Source: a virus. Taken from it: a stretch of DNA of 25,882 nucleotides. The notes beneath the pieces are model-generated. The model ran no database searches, was not told the origin of the DNA, and saw only the letters and a list, made by a program, of their open reading frames with translations. The first letter of the stretch is position 1; each line of letters starts with the position of its first letter. A program made the position numbers and the translations under genes. Shown in pieces: positions 14,568 to 21,792 of the stretch. The stretch is from IMG/VR virus record IMGVR_UViG_3300020083_000066, positions 1 through 25,882 of that record; one strand, written 5' to 3'.

Positions 14568-14593
14568 GTAATAAACTAAAAGAAGAGGAAGAT

Positions 14594-15331
14594 ATGAGTG
14601 CGATATTTCCGGATGTATATATAAGAAGACAAAGTACACGCATTGAAGATTTTGGGGCAATAGACGGAAACCTGCTGGAAGGATGGGACAGACTGGAAAA
14701 TGCTCTGAAAGGGGCAAAATTCAGCATCGAGAAAGCACTGGTGAAACAGATGTCCAACGGGAACGAGCGGGTAATCAGCGAGAAAGTAATGCTGGAGATG
14801 AGCGTTATATTTACCGATAAAACCAAATATGATTATTACCGGGACGAGATGGTGGGAAGCAAGCTGATGAATACCCCGGTAGATTTGCTGTTTTATGACA
14901 GTAACAAAGCGGAGTTTTTAGCGGCATTCTGGGATATAAATTTAACGTTGAAAGGCAATCTGGAAAGTGGAGACAGCTATGTCATAACCTTTGCATCTGA
15001 AGCAGAAGGGGAACCAGGCAGTCACTACAAAATATCCGGTAGAGAACCGTTTGGAATATTATCCGGCGTAGTATATGAGAGTGTGAGCGGACTGCCCTAT
15101 ACAAATCGCGATATCACTGTCAAAGCAGAGGGGACATACAACAACATAGAATATACCTATGAGGATGCAGTGGACGGAGAAGGAATATACTTGCTCAATG
15201 TAATCTGCTCAGCGGAAGGGACCACATATACAATTACGGAAAGTGTAGGAATAGGGACATTTGCGCCCAACAGCATAACTGCCAAACCGAACCAGGAGAC
15301 GCCTACCGATCTGGTGATTACATTAGTATAA
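14594..15331 (+). CDS. tail tube-like protein 2 with C-terminal Ig-like domain
   Basis: A 245-aa protein. The ATG at 14594, after AGAAGAGGAAG, is chosen over upstream in-frame codons because those lie in repeats. Residues 1-150 are homologous to tail tube-like protein 1 (EKALVKQ...GNERVISEK...VDLLFYDS...LKGNLESGDSYVITFASEAE). Residues about 158-245 (FGILSGVVYESVSGLPYTNRDITVKAEG...YTYEDAVDGEGIYLLNV) look like a carboxypeptidase-regulatory/Ig-like module, a common outward-facing decoration on tail tubes. It could be a decorated minor tube subunit or an alternative major tail protein. Confidence 0.6.
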   Translation: MSAIFPDVYIRRQSTRIEDFGAIDGNLLEGWDRLENALKGAKFSIEKALVKQMSNGNERVISEKVMLEMSVIFTDKTKYDYYRDEMVGSKLMNTPVDLLFYDSNKAEFLAAFWDINLTLKGNLESGDSYVITFASEAEGEPGSHYKISGREPFGILSGVVYESVSGLPYTNRDITVKAEGTYNNIEYTYEDAVDGEGIYLLNVICSAEGTTYTITESVGIGTFAPNSITAKPNQETPTDLVITLV

Positions 15332-15345
15332 GAGGATGATTAAAC

Positions 15346-15380
15346 CGGATGGCGGTCTTCTGTCGGGTCGGGGATGACAG
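15346..15380 (+). repeat. degenerate palindromic repeat
   Basis: The segment GGATGGCGGTCTTCTGTCGGGTCGGGGATGACAG retains the GGAT start and the GGGGATGACA end, but its stem is eroded. It fills the 82-nt gap before the hydrolase gene. Confidence 0.55.
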
Positions 15381-15413
15381 GGTTAAAAGTGGATGAAACG
15401 AGAGAGAGAAGAG

Positions 15414-15953
15414 ATGAATAAAGAGCAGGTCAAGAGAATAATTAAAAAGATGTGTCTGGAGATATGGGGCAAAACGGCGGTAAAGACGAGTGATTGGGAT
15501 ATAGACAGGATTGCTGCAGCAGTATATTGCAACTGTGAAAAGTATGGTGTGGATATGCGATTGGCACTGGCGCAGGGGATAGCGGAATGCCACTTTGCTG
15601 TAGCACCTGGAGCAAACCGGAGCCGGAAGACCAGAAACATCTTTAACGTGGGAAATGTGGATAGCGGTGGGAACCGTTATATGCAGAGCTATGAGCAAGG
15701 GATAGAGACATATTGCCGGTTGATAAGCAGGGAGTATAACTGGAGCGGAAAAATGGAAATGGATCCCGGTTCAAGTCCGGGACGACTCTCAACGGGTGTG
15801 AGTATTGTTACAGCAGAGTCTTTGATAGAAAAAGACTTCAGGCGTCCGAAAGGCGGGAGGTATGCCACGGATCCGAATTATACGGAGTTGATAAAAGGGA
15901 TAGTAAAACGGATAGACAAAGCACTGGTAAAAGAGAGGAAAGATGGAAACTAA
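15414..15953 (+). CDS. peptidoglycan hydrolase (glucosaminidase-like endolysin)
   Basis: A 179-aa protein. GAGAGAGAAGAG precedes the ATG at 15414; an upstream ATG at 15393 lacks such a site. The sequence VDMRLALAQGIAECHFAVAPG...KTRNIFNVGNVDSGG, then YEQGIETYCRLISREY, and late GGRYATDPNYTELI, is the pattern of the FlgJ/LytG glucosaminidase fold. The catalytic Glu is probably in GIAECHF. It would cleave the glycan backbone at lysis or entry. No signal peptide is present, which fits holin-dependent release. Residues 116-126 (MDPGSSPGRLS) come from an interspersed palindrome inserted in frame in the loop before the C-terminal subdomain. Confidence 0.78.
   Translation: MNKEQVKRIIKKMCLEIWGKTAVKTSDWDIDRIAAAVYCNCEKYGVDMRLALAQGIAECHFAVAPGANRSRKTRNIFNVGNVDSGGNRYMQSYEQGIETYCRLISREYNWSGKMEMDPGSSPGRLSTGVSIVTAESLIEKDFRRPKGGRYATDPNYTELIKGIVKRIDKALVKERKDGN
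15759..15785 (+). repeat. palindromic repeat inserted in the hydrolase gene
   Basis: ATGGATCCCGGTTCAAGTCCGGGACGAC has a TCCCGG / CCGGGA stem around TTCAAGT and keeps the GGAT start and GACGA-type tail of the family. It is read in frame as MDPGSSPGR. Confidence 0.8.
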
Positions 15954-16644
15954 GATAGACGAAAAAGTGTTCGGATCACCAAAGGACATGTTTGATTTGT
16001 TGGAAGCTTTTTTCCGGAATTATACAGGACAAGATGGGATATCGGTAAGCCCGATAAACAGCCGGAATAAGCTGGACTGCTTCTGCGGGAATCCGAGCGT
16101 GGACGATACCCTAAAGCTGCATGACCCCAGCGTGGCGTTGCAGAATATGACTGAAGCGGATATGGAAATTGCTATAGAAAAGACAGGGGTGCAGGATAAC
16201 GCTTTCTTTGAATATGAGAAAGTGCCGGGTGGGGCTGTGTTTCATCCCACGCAGTCACACAAAGAATTAAAACTGGGGACACCCGTAGAGATAACCAGCG
16301 TAAGCGGGACGGGGGAGGAAGGCGAGCCTAACGAGCCGACCATCATCACCATCGAGGGATTAACCGCCAGCACCTATCATCTGATTAAGTTATATGTGGA
16401 GAGTCCGTGTGTGGTGACGCTATCCAGCGACCTGACAAGTCCGCTGAATGCAGAACTGGAACTGGCTGCAGGGATGAATATGTTTCTGTTTTATGCGGAT
16501 GCGGAAGCGACGGATGAGACAATCTCACTGCAATGCGGAGGAGCTAACATAACGGGGTTGACAAACGACAATAAAAGCGACAGGATTAAATGCTGGGAAG
16601 TGGATGATTTTGAGATCAATGAACTGTTTGCTGTGGTAAATTAA
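15943..16644 (+). CDS. virion-associated protein candidate, unknown
   Basis: A 233-aa protein overlapping the hydrolase gene by 11 nt, with GAGAGGAAAG upstream. The first third is helical, with an FFRNYTGQDGISVSPINS segment. The middle (TPVEITSVSGTGEEGEPNEPTI and following) and the C-terminal half are strand-forming and Thr/Ser-rich (EGLTASTYHLIKLYVESPC), as in tail-decoration or fibre-like domains. Four cysteines are present. No family is recognised. Position between tube and tip genes suggests a structural or lysis-linked role. Confidence 0.6.
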   Translation: METKIDEKVFGSPKDMFDLLEAFFRNYTGQDGISVSPINSRNKLDCFCGNPSVDDTLKLHDPSVALQNMTEADMEIAIEKTGVQDNAFFEYEKVPGGAVFHPTQSHKELKLGTPVEITSVSGTGEEGEPNEPTIITIEGLTASTYHLIKLYVESPCVVTLSSDLTSPLNAELELAAGMNMFLFYADAEATDETISLQCGGANITGLTNDNKSDRIKCWEVDDFEINELFAVVN

Positions 16645-16667
16645 GGCCATTCCACCACAAAGAGATA

Positions 16668-16812
16668 ATTACGAATTATGAATTACGAATTACTAAACTG
16701 GATCCCGTTCTATAACGGGAAGACTGGATCCAGTTCCCCGATCAGGTCGAGGACAGGCTCTTCGCCGGGAAGACGAACCAAAGAACTGGATTCCTGCCTA
16801 CGCAAGAATGAC
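16668..16812 (+). repeat. AATTACGAATT block plus palindromic repeats
   Basis: The 180-nt gap holds AATTACGAATTATGAATTAC (16669-16693), TCCCGTTCTATAACGGGA (16702-16719), a second composite unit (16724-16776, GATCAGGTCGAGGACAGGCT between TTCCCC and CGCCGGGAAG) and a worn copy TTCCTGCCTACGCAAGAA (16791-16808). No ORF is seen. No purine-rich ribosome site precedes the next ATG except AAATAAG. Confidence 0.85.
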
Positions 16813-16824
16813 GAGTGAAATAAG

Positions 16825-19107
16825 ATGGGAATAGGAATTGGAATAGGAATAGGCAAGACGGGTAAGCAAGAAGCGGCGGGCATCTATATAACCAATGAAA
16901 TGACACCGTTTTATATTCAAGATATAGAAGGAGGTCTATCTAAAACAGTTCAGACTATCGGAGTCAAAGTTATCAAGATGCCCGATGAAATTACCGTTGT
17001 TAGAAAGTTTGATGAGATATATTCCAAGTGCGGAATTAGTTTAGATGGCGAATCATTTGATAGTCCCGTTGTTCTGCCGATAAACTATAATGGATTACTA
17101 TACATTAAATTTCTCGACGAAGAGAACGGGCTATACGATATTGGAATTGATTTCAAAATCAATGATGAAATAGTAAAAGAAGTGACTGCAAAAGGATACA
17201 TTGGTGACAACACGGAAGACAATCCACTTCCTGTCTGCGACCCTGCCACATTTGATAAAATAAGAGAACTGAGAGAAGCAAGTCATTATATTTATGCTGA
17301 TATTGATGTGGCAGGAATAGCATTTACTCCACTTGGAATGCAGTCGCAGGAGTTTGTTGGCAGTTTAATAACCGATAATAAAATAGTCAAAAACATAACT
17401 ATCAATATGCCTAATGATGATAATATCGGAGTGTTTTCTTATACAATTGGGGCAACATTCAAAAATATAAGAATTGAAAATGCCAATATAATCTGCAACA
17501 GAATGAGCGGCGGCTTTGTGGCATTGCCTTCGGAATCAAGTTTTGAAAACTGCCATATATCCGGGACAATGCGTTGTCATTCAAATTGCGGTGGATTTTC
17601 ACATTATTCTGCCAGTAATCAATATAAAAATTGCTCGGCAGATATTGTTGCATTACTGGAAGCAGGGAGCTTCAGCGGATTTGTTGACTATTCTGTGCTT
17701 GATACGGTTAATGAATGTAATGCGAAATTGATTGCAGACAGTAAAGGTGCAGGAACTTCATTAGTCGGATTTAATGGAACAAGCGAAGGGTCAATCTTTA
17801 CCAATTGTTATGCGACCGGACATATTAAAAAAGCAGGACAATTCTCTGCGGGATTTATGTATATGGCAATGGCGGAGTTGGGCTCACAGCAAAAAACAGA
17901 AGCCACTAATTGCTACTCAGCAGTTAAGCTTGACTATACAATGGAAAATCCCACAATAGATGATTTGGGCGGATTTGTTCAATTTATAGATGTTGACCTG
18001 CAAGAAGAGCCAGCAGGCATATTCACAGATTGCTTCTATGACTCTGAATATGAGGGCATTGATTTCTCGGCGGCAGGGACAGCTAAGACAACTGCCCAAA
18101 TGAAAGACCAAGCAACTTTCACTAATTGGGATTTTGAGAATGCTGTCGGAATATGGAAAATACCTACCAATAGATATCCGCAACTTAATCATTATTTGGA
18201 AAGAGACTGGTTTGAGCTTTCTCTTTTAGATAAAATAGTTCAAGGCAACCTAACGGACACAATAACCGCTCTTGAAACATTTAATGCAATACCAACCAGA
18301 TATTGCGGATATAAGGTCAACGATAGTCCCAAGTTAGTTGCCGACTACTCTGCCCAAAGATTTGCAGCAATGGGAATAACGGATATAAAATACTGCATCA
18401 ATCGTGACTTTGAGCATTCGGGAATGCCCGAGATATTCGGTCTTGTAGATGTAATCAGCGTTATTGCGACAATCAAAGGCATTAAATATCCCACTAAGTA
18501 TCTCTATGTAACTGCTCATCACGACAGCATAGAAAATTATTCAACAGAATATCCAGACAATCCAGCACCGGGAGCAGATGACAACGGATCAGGCATGGCA
18601 ATTATGTTCGAAATAGCCCGCATTATTATGGAAAGTGGATTCAGACCTGAATATTCAATAAGATTTTGTTCGTTTGGCGGAGAAGAGACAGGAACTGCCG
18701 GGTCAAAGTTCTATATGGATAAATATATCACGCCAAACGATACTCCAATCGCTTGTATTAATATTGATATGGTCGGCACAGATATCAGAGAAGAAGCGAA
18801 TTGGTTGCTAAAAGTTATCCAATATACCGCGTCCGACCCTGGGGCAAAGTTTAATAAGGGTGTCAGAAACATATTTGAGCAAAAGGCAGATTTGAATACA
18901 ACCACTCCGGTTCCAACGAATGTTGGCTCTGATGCGACTTCATTTGACGAAAAGGGAATACCATCTGTATGGATACACGAAGACCTTAAATCCGCATTTT
19001 ATCACACAGAAGACGACTTGCGTGAAAACATGAATATTCCGTATCTGATGAAAGTTGCCAAAGGCGCTTTGTGGTCAGTATTATATTATTCAAAAAGGAT
19101 TGCCTAA
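16825..19107 (+). CDS. GLUG-repeat protein with C-terminal M28 metallopeptidase
   Basis: A 760-aa protein. Residues 1-10 are a Gly-Ile repeat. Residues about 205-455 contain GLUG-like repeats (SGGFVAL, NCGGFSH, TNCYATGHI, LGGFVQF) and the usual closing TNWDFENAVGIWKI...YPQL. Residues about 535-755 form an M28 aminopeptidase-like domain with all expected zinc and catalytic residues: His565-x-Asp567 (TAHHD), Asp585 (GADDNGSG), Glu620-Glu621 (GGEET), Asp648 (IDMVG) and His727 (YHTEDD). It probably digests a host surface protein or peptide during adsorption. There is no signal peptide, and the location is inside the tail module. Codons are AT-rich unlike the neighbours, indicating transfer. The weak ribosome site is the main caveat about its start. 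Confidence 0.85.
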   Translation: MGIGIGIGIGKTGKQEAAGIYITNEMTPFYIQDIEGGLSKTVQTIGVKVIKMPDEITVVRKFDEIYSKCGISLDGESFDSPVVLPINYNGLLYIKFLDEENGLYDIGIDFKINDEIVKEVTAKGYIGDNTEDNPLPVCDPATFDKIRELREASHYIYADIDVAGIAFTPLGMQSQEFVGSLITDNKIVKNITINMPNDDNIGVFSYTIGATFKNIRIENANIICNRMSGGFVALPSESSFENCHISGTMRCHSNCGGFSHYSASNQYKNCSADIVALLEAGSFSGFVDYSVLDTVNECNAKLIADSKGAGTSLVGFNGTSEGSIFTNCYATGHIKKAGQFSAGFMYMAMAELGSQQKTEATNCYSAVKLDYTMENPTIDDLGGFVQFIDVDLQEEPAGIFTDCFYDSEYEGIDFSAAGTAKTTAQMKDQATFTNWDFENAVGIWKIPTNRYPQLNHYLERDWFELSLLDKIVQGNLTDTITALETFNAIPTRYCGYKVNDSPKLVADYSAQRFAAMGITDIKYCINRDFEHSGMPEIFGLVDVISVIATIKGIKYPTKYLYVTAHHDSIENYSTEYPDNPAPGADDNGSGMAIMFEIARIIMESGFRPEYSIRFCSFGGEETGTAGSKFYMDKYITPNDTPIACINIDMVGTDIREEANWLLKVIQYTASDPGAKFNKGVRNIFEQKADLNTTTPVPTNVGSDATSFDEKGIPSVWIHEDLKSAFYHTEDDLRENMNIPYLMKVAKGALWSVLYYSKRIA

Positions 19108-19385
19108 TGGACAGTTTAATGGTAAAGATACTATTGTTTGTGATGGGGATATTGATAGCGATAATCAGCTATTTTGTAAAAAGAGCATTTGAAAAGCTGG
19201 ATGAGCACAGCAAACAGATTGAAGAATTTAAGCTGACCTGTTACAAAGACTGGCAAAGCACGAAAGAAGATTTGATAGAGCGGATCAGCGAGATGTTGGA
19301 TGAAAAACTGGAGGCCTGGTGGAATAAGATAGAGATTAACTTGATGAACGAGGGACGGCTGCCACCGAAACGGGTGAAACAATGA
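19107..19385 (+). CDS. small membrane/coiled-coil protein
   Basis: A 92-aa protein. The start overlaps the peptidase stop by one base (TAATG). Residues 6-24 form one membrane segment (VKILLFVMGILIAIISYFV). The following 60 residues are a charged coiled coil (FEKLDEHSKQIEEF...IERISEMLDEKLEAWW), and the end is basic (PPKRVKQ). This N-terminal-anchor layout is seen in XhlA-like lysis accessory proteins and in inner-membrane spanins. Either role is only suggested. Translational coupling to the peptidase is likely. Confidence 0.6.
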   Translation: MDSLMVKILLFVMGILIAIISYFVKRAFEKLDEHSKQIEEFKLTCYKDWQSTKEDLIERISEMLDEKLEAWWNKIEINLMNEGRLPPKRVKQ

Positions 19386-19387
19386 TA

Positions 19388-19469
19388 AATTTTAAATTAA
19401 GAATTATAAATTATGAATTATGTCATTCCCGACCACGATAGGGAATCCATAAAACCGCCTGAAGGCGGA
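19388..19469 (-). repeat. AATTATGAATT block, inverted palindromic repeat and CCGCC hairpin
   Basis: AATTATAAATTATGAATTATG (19402-19421) is followed by TGTCATTCCCGACCACGATAGGGAATCCAT (19421-19450), the only clear copy of the palindrome family in inverted orientation. A CCGCC/GGCGG hairpin with a TGAA loop follows (19455-19468), then AAGGAG for the chaperone gene. Confidence 0.82.
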
Positions 19470-19490
19470 ACTACGAACCAAGGAGTCTAT

Positions 19491-19790
19491 ATGAAAGTAT
19501 ATTGCACAGTGCGGATATTGAAGGACGCGTGGCAGATATTGAAGGAACTGGGGATAGCTGAACTATTTACGGGAGAAGCCGTCAAAATCAACATCAACGA
19601 GCTGTTGGACAAGCTGCTGACCGGCAACAAGCTCAATGCTTTTCTGCAGATCATCACCAAGTCCGAGCGGGATTTTGAAGATGAGGACATGGCGGAGGTG
19701 GGACAGATGCTGACTGATTTTTTTACGCTTATTGGCACCAGCTTCAAGAGCTTGAACCTGAAGGCGGGTCTGCCGGCGGTAAAGGGGTAG
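19491..19790 (+). CDS. tail assembly chaperone (gpG-like)
   Basis: A 99-aa helical protein. AAGGAGTCTAT precedes the ATG at 19491. It contains a REL-like central segment (INELLDKLLTGNKLNAFLQIITKSERDFEDEDMAEVGQ) and ends SLNLKAGLPAVKG. Size, helical content and position just before the tape measure match tail assembly chaperones of long-tailed phages, which coat the tape measure during tail assembly. An A AAG GGG slippery site overlaps its last two sense codons, and the -1 frame is open for 64 more codons, as in lambda gpG-T. Confidence 0.72.
   Translation: MKVYCTVRILKDAWQILKELGIAELFTGEAVKININELLDKLLTGNKLNAFLQIITKSERDFEDEDMAEVGQMLTDFFTLIGTSFKSLNLKAGLPAVKG
19781..19787 (+). promoter_or_regulatory. 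predicted -1 ribosomal frameshift site (A AAG GGG)
   Basis: The heptamer AAAGGGG lies in the zero frame as A_AAG_GGG immediately before the TAG at 19788. A -1 slip gives GTA-GAT-GCG and onward in an open frame to 19981. A palindrome of the interspersed family (hairpin from about 19809) lies 21 nt downstream and might act as a stimulator, although it is further away than usual. Confidence 0.7.
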
Positions 19791-19981
19791 ATGCGGAAAA
19801 GAGCGGGGATTCCTTCCTTCGAGGGAATGACATCCGAAGAACCGGGAATGAAATTAAGGTGAATCCGTTTATGAAGATGTGTTTTAATTTATATCAGATG
19901 GGGATAAACCCGGATGATGCGACTGTGTCTGAAGCGGCGGCGTATGTGCGGATGTATAATGAAGCGAATAAGGTATGTTGA
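19787..19981 (+). CDS. frameshift extension of the tail chaperone (T-like part)
   Basis: In the -1 frame 64 codons follow the slippery site and end at TGA 19979-19981, giving a predicted fusion of 163 aa. The first 24 residues are a linker that includes repeat-encoded GDSFLRGND. The remainder, VNPFMKMCFNLYQMGINPDD and the following EAAAYVRMYNEANK, is helical and of the kind seen in T-like chaperone tails. A separate start at GTG 19859 is possible but has only AAGG before it. The upstream open frame, slippery site and gene order together favour frameshifting. Confidence 0.68.
   Translation, partial: VDAEKSGDSFLRGNDIRRTGNEIKVNPFMKMCFNLYQMGINPDDATVSEAAAYVRMYNEANKVC
19805..19832 (+). repeat. palindromic repeat within the frameshift linker
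   Basis: GGGATTCCTTCCTTCGAGGGAATGACA retains an ATTCCT/GGGAAT stem and the GACA tail. It is translated only in the -1 frame of the chaperone fusion. Confidence 0.8.
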
Positions 19982-20071
19982 TTACTTTGATCTTCGATTA
20001 TTGCGTTTATATTCTCTGTTCCCAGCCCAAAGTAAGTATATGACTACTGCGAGGGCGATTATTGTTCCCAT
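19982..20071 (-). CDS. tiny antisense membrane peptide candidate
   Basis: On the minus strand a 29-codon ORF starts ATG at 20071-20069 and ends TAA at 19984-19982. GGAGG precedes it at an ideal 5-nt distance. The peptide begins MGTIIALAVVIYLLWAG, one membrane-spanning helix, and ends with a strongly basic tail (EYKRNNRRSK). This looks like a small membrane peptide, such as those of toxin or lysis-regulator type. It lies in the only gap of the tail module that lacks repeats. Chance is possible for such a short ORF, and no strong promoter is evident. Confidence 0.4.
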   Translation of the reverse strand: MGTIIALAVVIYLLWAGNREYKRNNRRSK

Positions 20072-20121
20072 CTTTACCTCCTCAGATAAAAATAAGCGAA
20101 TAGGAATTTTAGGCAAGGTTT

Positions 20122-21792
20122 ATGTCTGATAACTCATACACAATTACTATAAATCTAAACGGCAGTAATGTTGTCAATTCTTTTAACGATATGACAAAAA
20201 ATATGCAAAGTGGAGTTAATGGCGTAAAAAGAAGTGTTGGGGACATGGTATCAAATTGGCGGCACCAATTAGCTGAAGCATCCTTGGTCTATTCCGGCAT
20301 TATGAACGTATATAATGATGTCCGGCGAATAATTGCAGGTACCATTAGCGAGGCAAGCAGAGCTGAGGAAGGTCTGATTAAGGTCGCCACCGCCATAAAA
20401 TCTACGGGAGGCGCAGCCGGATATAGCACCCTACAGCTAAAAGAGTTGGCGGATGAACTGGAAAGAACGGCTGCTGTTGATGCTGATGAGATAATGAATA
20501 ATATCACCACACCGCTCTTGACTTTTTTAAAGGTTGGTGGAGAAGAATTTAAAAGAGCTCAAAAAGCTATTCTTGATGTGAACGTTGTGTTGGGTGATCC
20601 GAGCAATCCAGCGAGTTTAAAGAATATAGCTATTCAGGTCGGGAAAGCGCTTAATGACCCTGTCCAAGGATTAACCGCATTACGAAGGTCCGGGGTTTCA
20701 TTTAGTGATGCCCAGATAAAAGTAATTAAAAATCTGCAGGAAACCAACCGGCTTGCGGCGGCGCAAAAAATAATTTTGGCTGAGTTAGACACGGAGTTTA
20801 AAGGACAGGCCGAGGCCTATGCCTCCACCTATGCGGGCGGTATCAATAAACTCAATATTGCTTTTGGTAATCTACGGGAAACTGTTGGTGAAAAGCTGTT
20901 ACCGGCATTCAATACGTTTACCGTGGGGCTTGCTGTTTTAATGGACAGGACTAATCAGAGAATTAAACAATCCGGTGAACAAACTGTCGATAGGTTACGT
21001 GAGCAGACAATAGAATGGGCTCGTTTTAATTCGGCATTACTATTAAACACCTCAACTGTGGTTACGGGGATTATTAATCTATTTGTATATATGACCTCCG
21101 TGGCCACGGGAAGCGTGCACATGATAAGCCAAAGCATGTCGAGTATGATTGAATCAATACTGCCAGTGATAAACAATTTACCAAAGGCGGTTATTGAGGC
21201 TATTGCCCTGGGTGATACAGCAGGATTGGAAACACTCTGGGAGAAACTCAAGGCTAAAGTCGATCCAACCATAGAATTTGCCGAGCAGTTCATGGATGTT
21301 ACACGTCAGACGTATGACCAGCTAATCGGCACATTCGATAACTATGAAGGTGATTTTAATGCCATGGTTGATGCCTCTTTACGTGCTTATGATGCTAAAC
21401 TAAAGCTGTTGCGTGATGGGTTCAACAAAAACAAATCTGCTTCTGATGATGATAGTGCCGCCTCTGGAACTGTCGATCAAGTATCCGAATTTCAAAGAAT
21501 GAATGCTGAGATGCACGCGGAATCTTTAACAGCCACCCAGAAGTTGCTAGAGGAATACGACCGTAGGTTGAGCATCATCAAAGCAGCGACAAAAGAAGGG
21601 TCAGAAGCAGAAAAAGCCGCAATAGCTGAATTAGACGCATGGAAAAAGAGAGAACAGGAGAAGTTGGACAAAGAGCTGGAAAATAGACGATTGGAGGCTC
21701 AAAAGCAATATTATGAAGCGCTAAAATTTCAGGACAAATCATATTATTTACACAAACTATTCCAAATCAAGAAGAATTGGATGCTCAGCTAA
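20122..21792 (+). CDS. tape measure protein, N-terminal part (frameshifted)
   Basis: A 556-aa product. Typical tape measure sequence includes GVSFSDAQIKVIKNLQETNRLAAAQKIILAELDTEF (about 190-225), then YAGGINKLNIAFGNLRETVGEKLLPAFNTF, membrane-like helices (about 297-325) and a Lys/Glu coiled coil. The frame is lost near 21775: the conserved-looking QIKK is followed by NWMLS-stop, whereas the -1 frame continues with ELDAQLNSGMLSQAQHDTLF. One missing base restores a single ~924-aa protein. The protein sets tail length and helps DNA entry. This half is more AT-rich than the C-terminal half. Confidence 0.85.
   Translation: MSDNSYTITINLNGSNVVNSFNDMTKNMQSGVNGVKRSVGDMVSNWRHQLAEASLVYSGIMNVYNDVRRIIAGTISEASRAEEGLIKVATAIKSTGGAAGYSTLQLKELADELERTAAVDADEIMNNITTPLLTFLKVGGEEFKRAQKAILDVNVVLGDPSNPASLKNIAIQVGKALNDPVQGLTALRRSGVSFSDAQIKVIKNLQETNRLAAAQKIILAELDTEFKGQAEAYASTYAGGINKLNIAFGNLRETVGEKLLPAFNTFTVGLAVLMDRTNQRIKQSGEQTVDRLREQTIEWARFNSALLLNTSTVVTGIINLFVYMTSVATGSVHMISQSMSSMIESILPVINNLPKAVIEAIALGDTAGLETLWEKLKAKVDPTIEFAEQFMDVTRQTYDQLIGTFDNYEGDFNAMVDASLRAYDAKLKLLRDGFNKNKSASDDDSAASGTVDQVSEFQRMNAEMHAESLTATQKLLEEYDRRLSIIKAATKEGSEAEKAAIAELDAWKKREQEKLDKELENRRLEAQKQYYEALKFQDKSYYLHKLFQIKKNWMLS

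Noticed and set aside
15759-15785. tRNA-like T-arm (GGTTCAAGTCC)
   Set aside because: There is no acceptor stem, D-arm or anticodon arm around it; it is a repeat hairpin translated within the hydrolase gene.
19914-20129. 71-codon plus-strand ORF over the chaperone extension and antisense peptide
   Set aside because: It has no ribosome site, is low in recognisable protein features, and crosses both the -1 frame of the chaperone and the tape measure start.
21760-21785. Programmed frameshift in the tape measure
   Set aside because: There is no X XXY YYZ slippery heptamer at the junction, and tape measures are not known to need one; a lost base is simpler.
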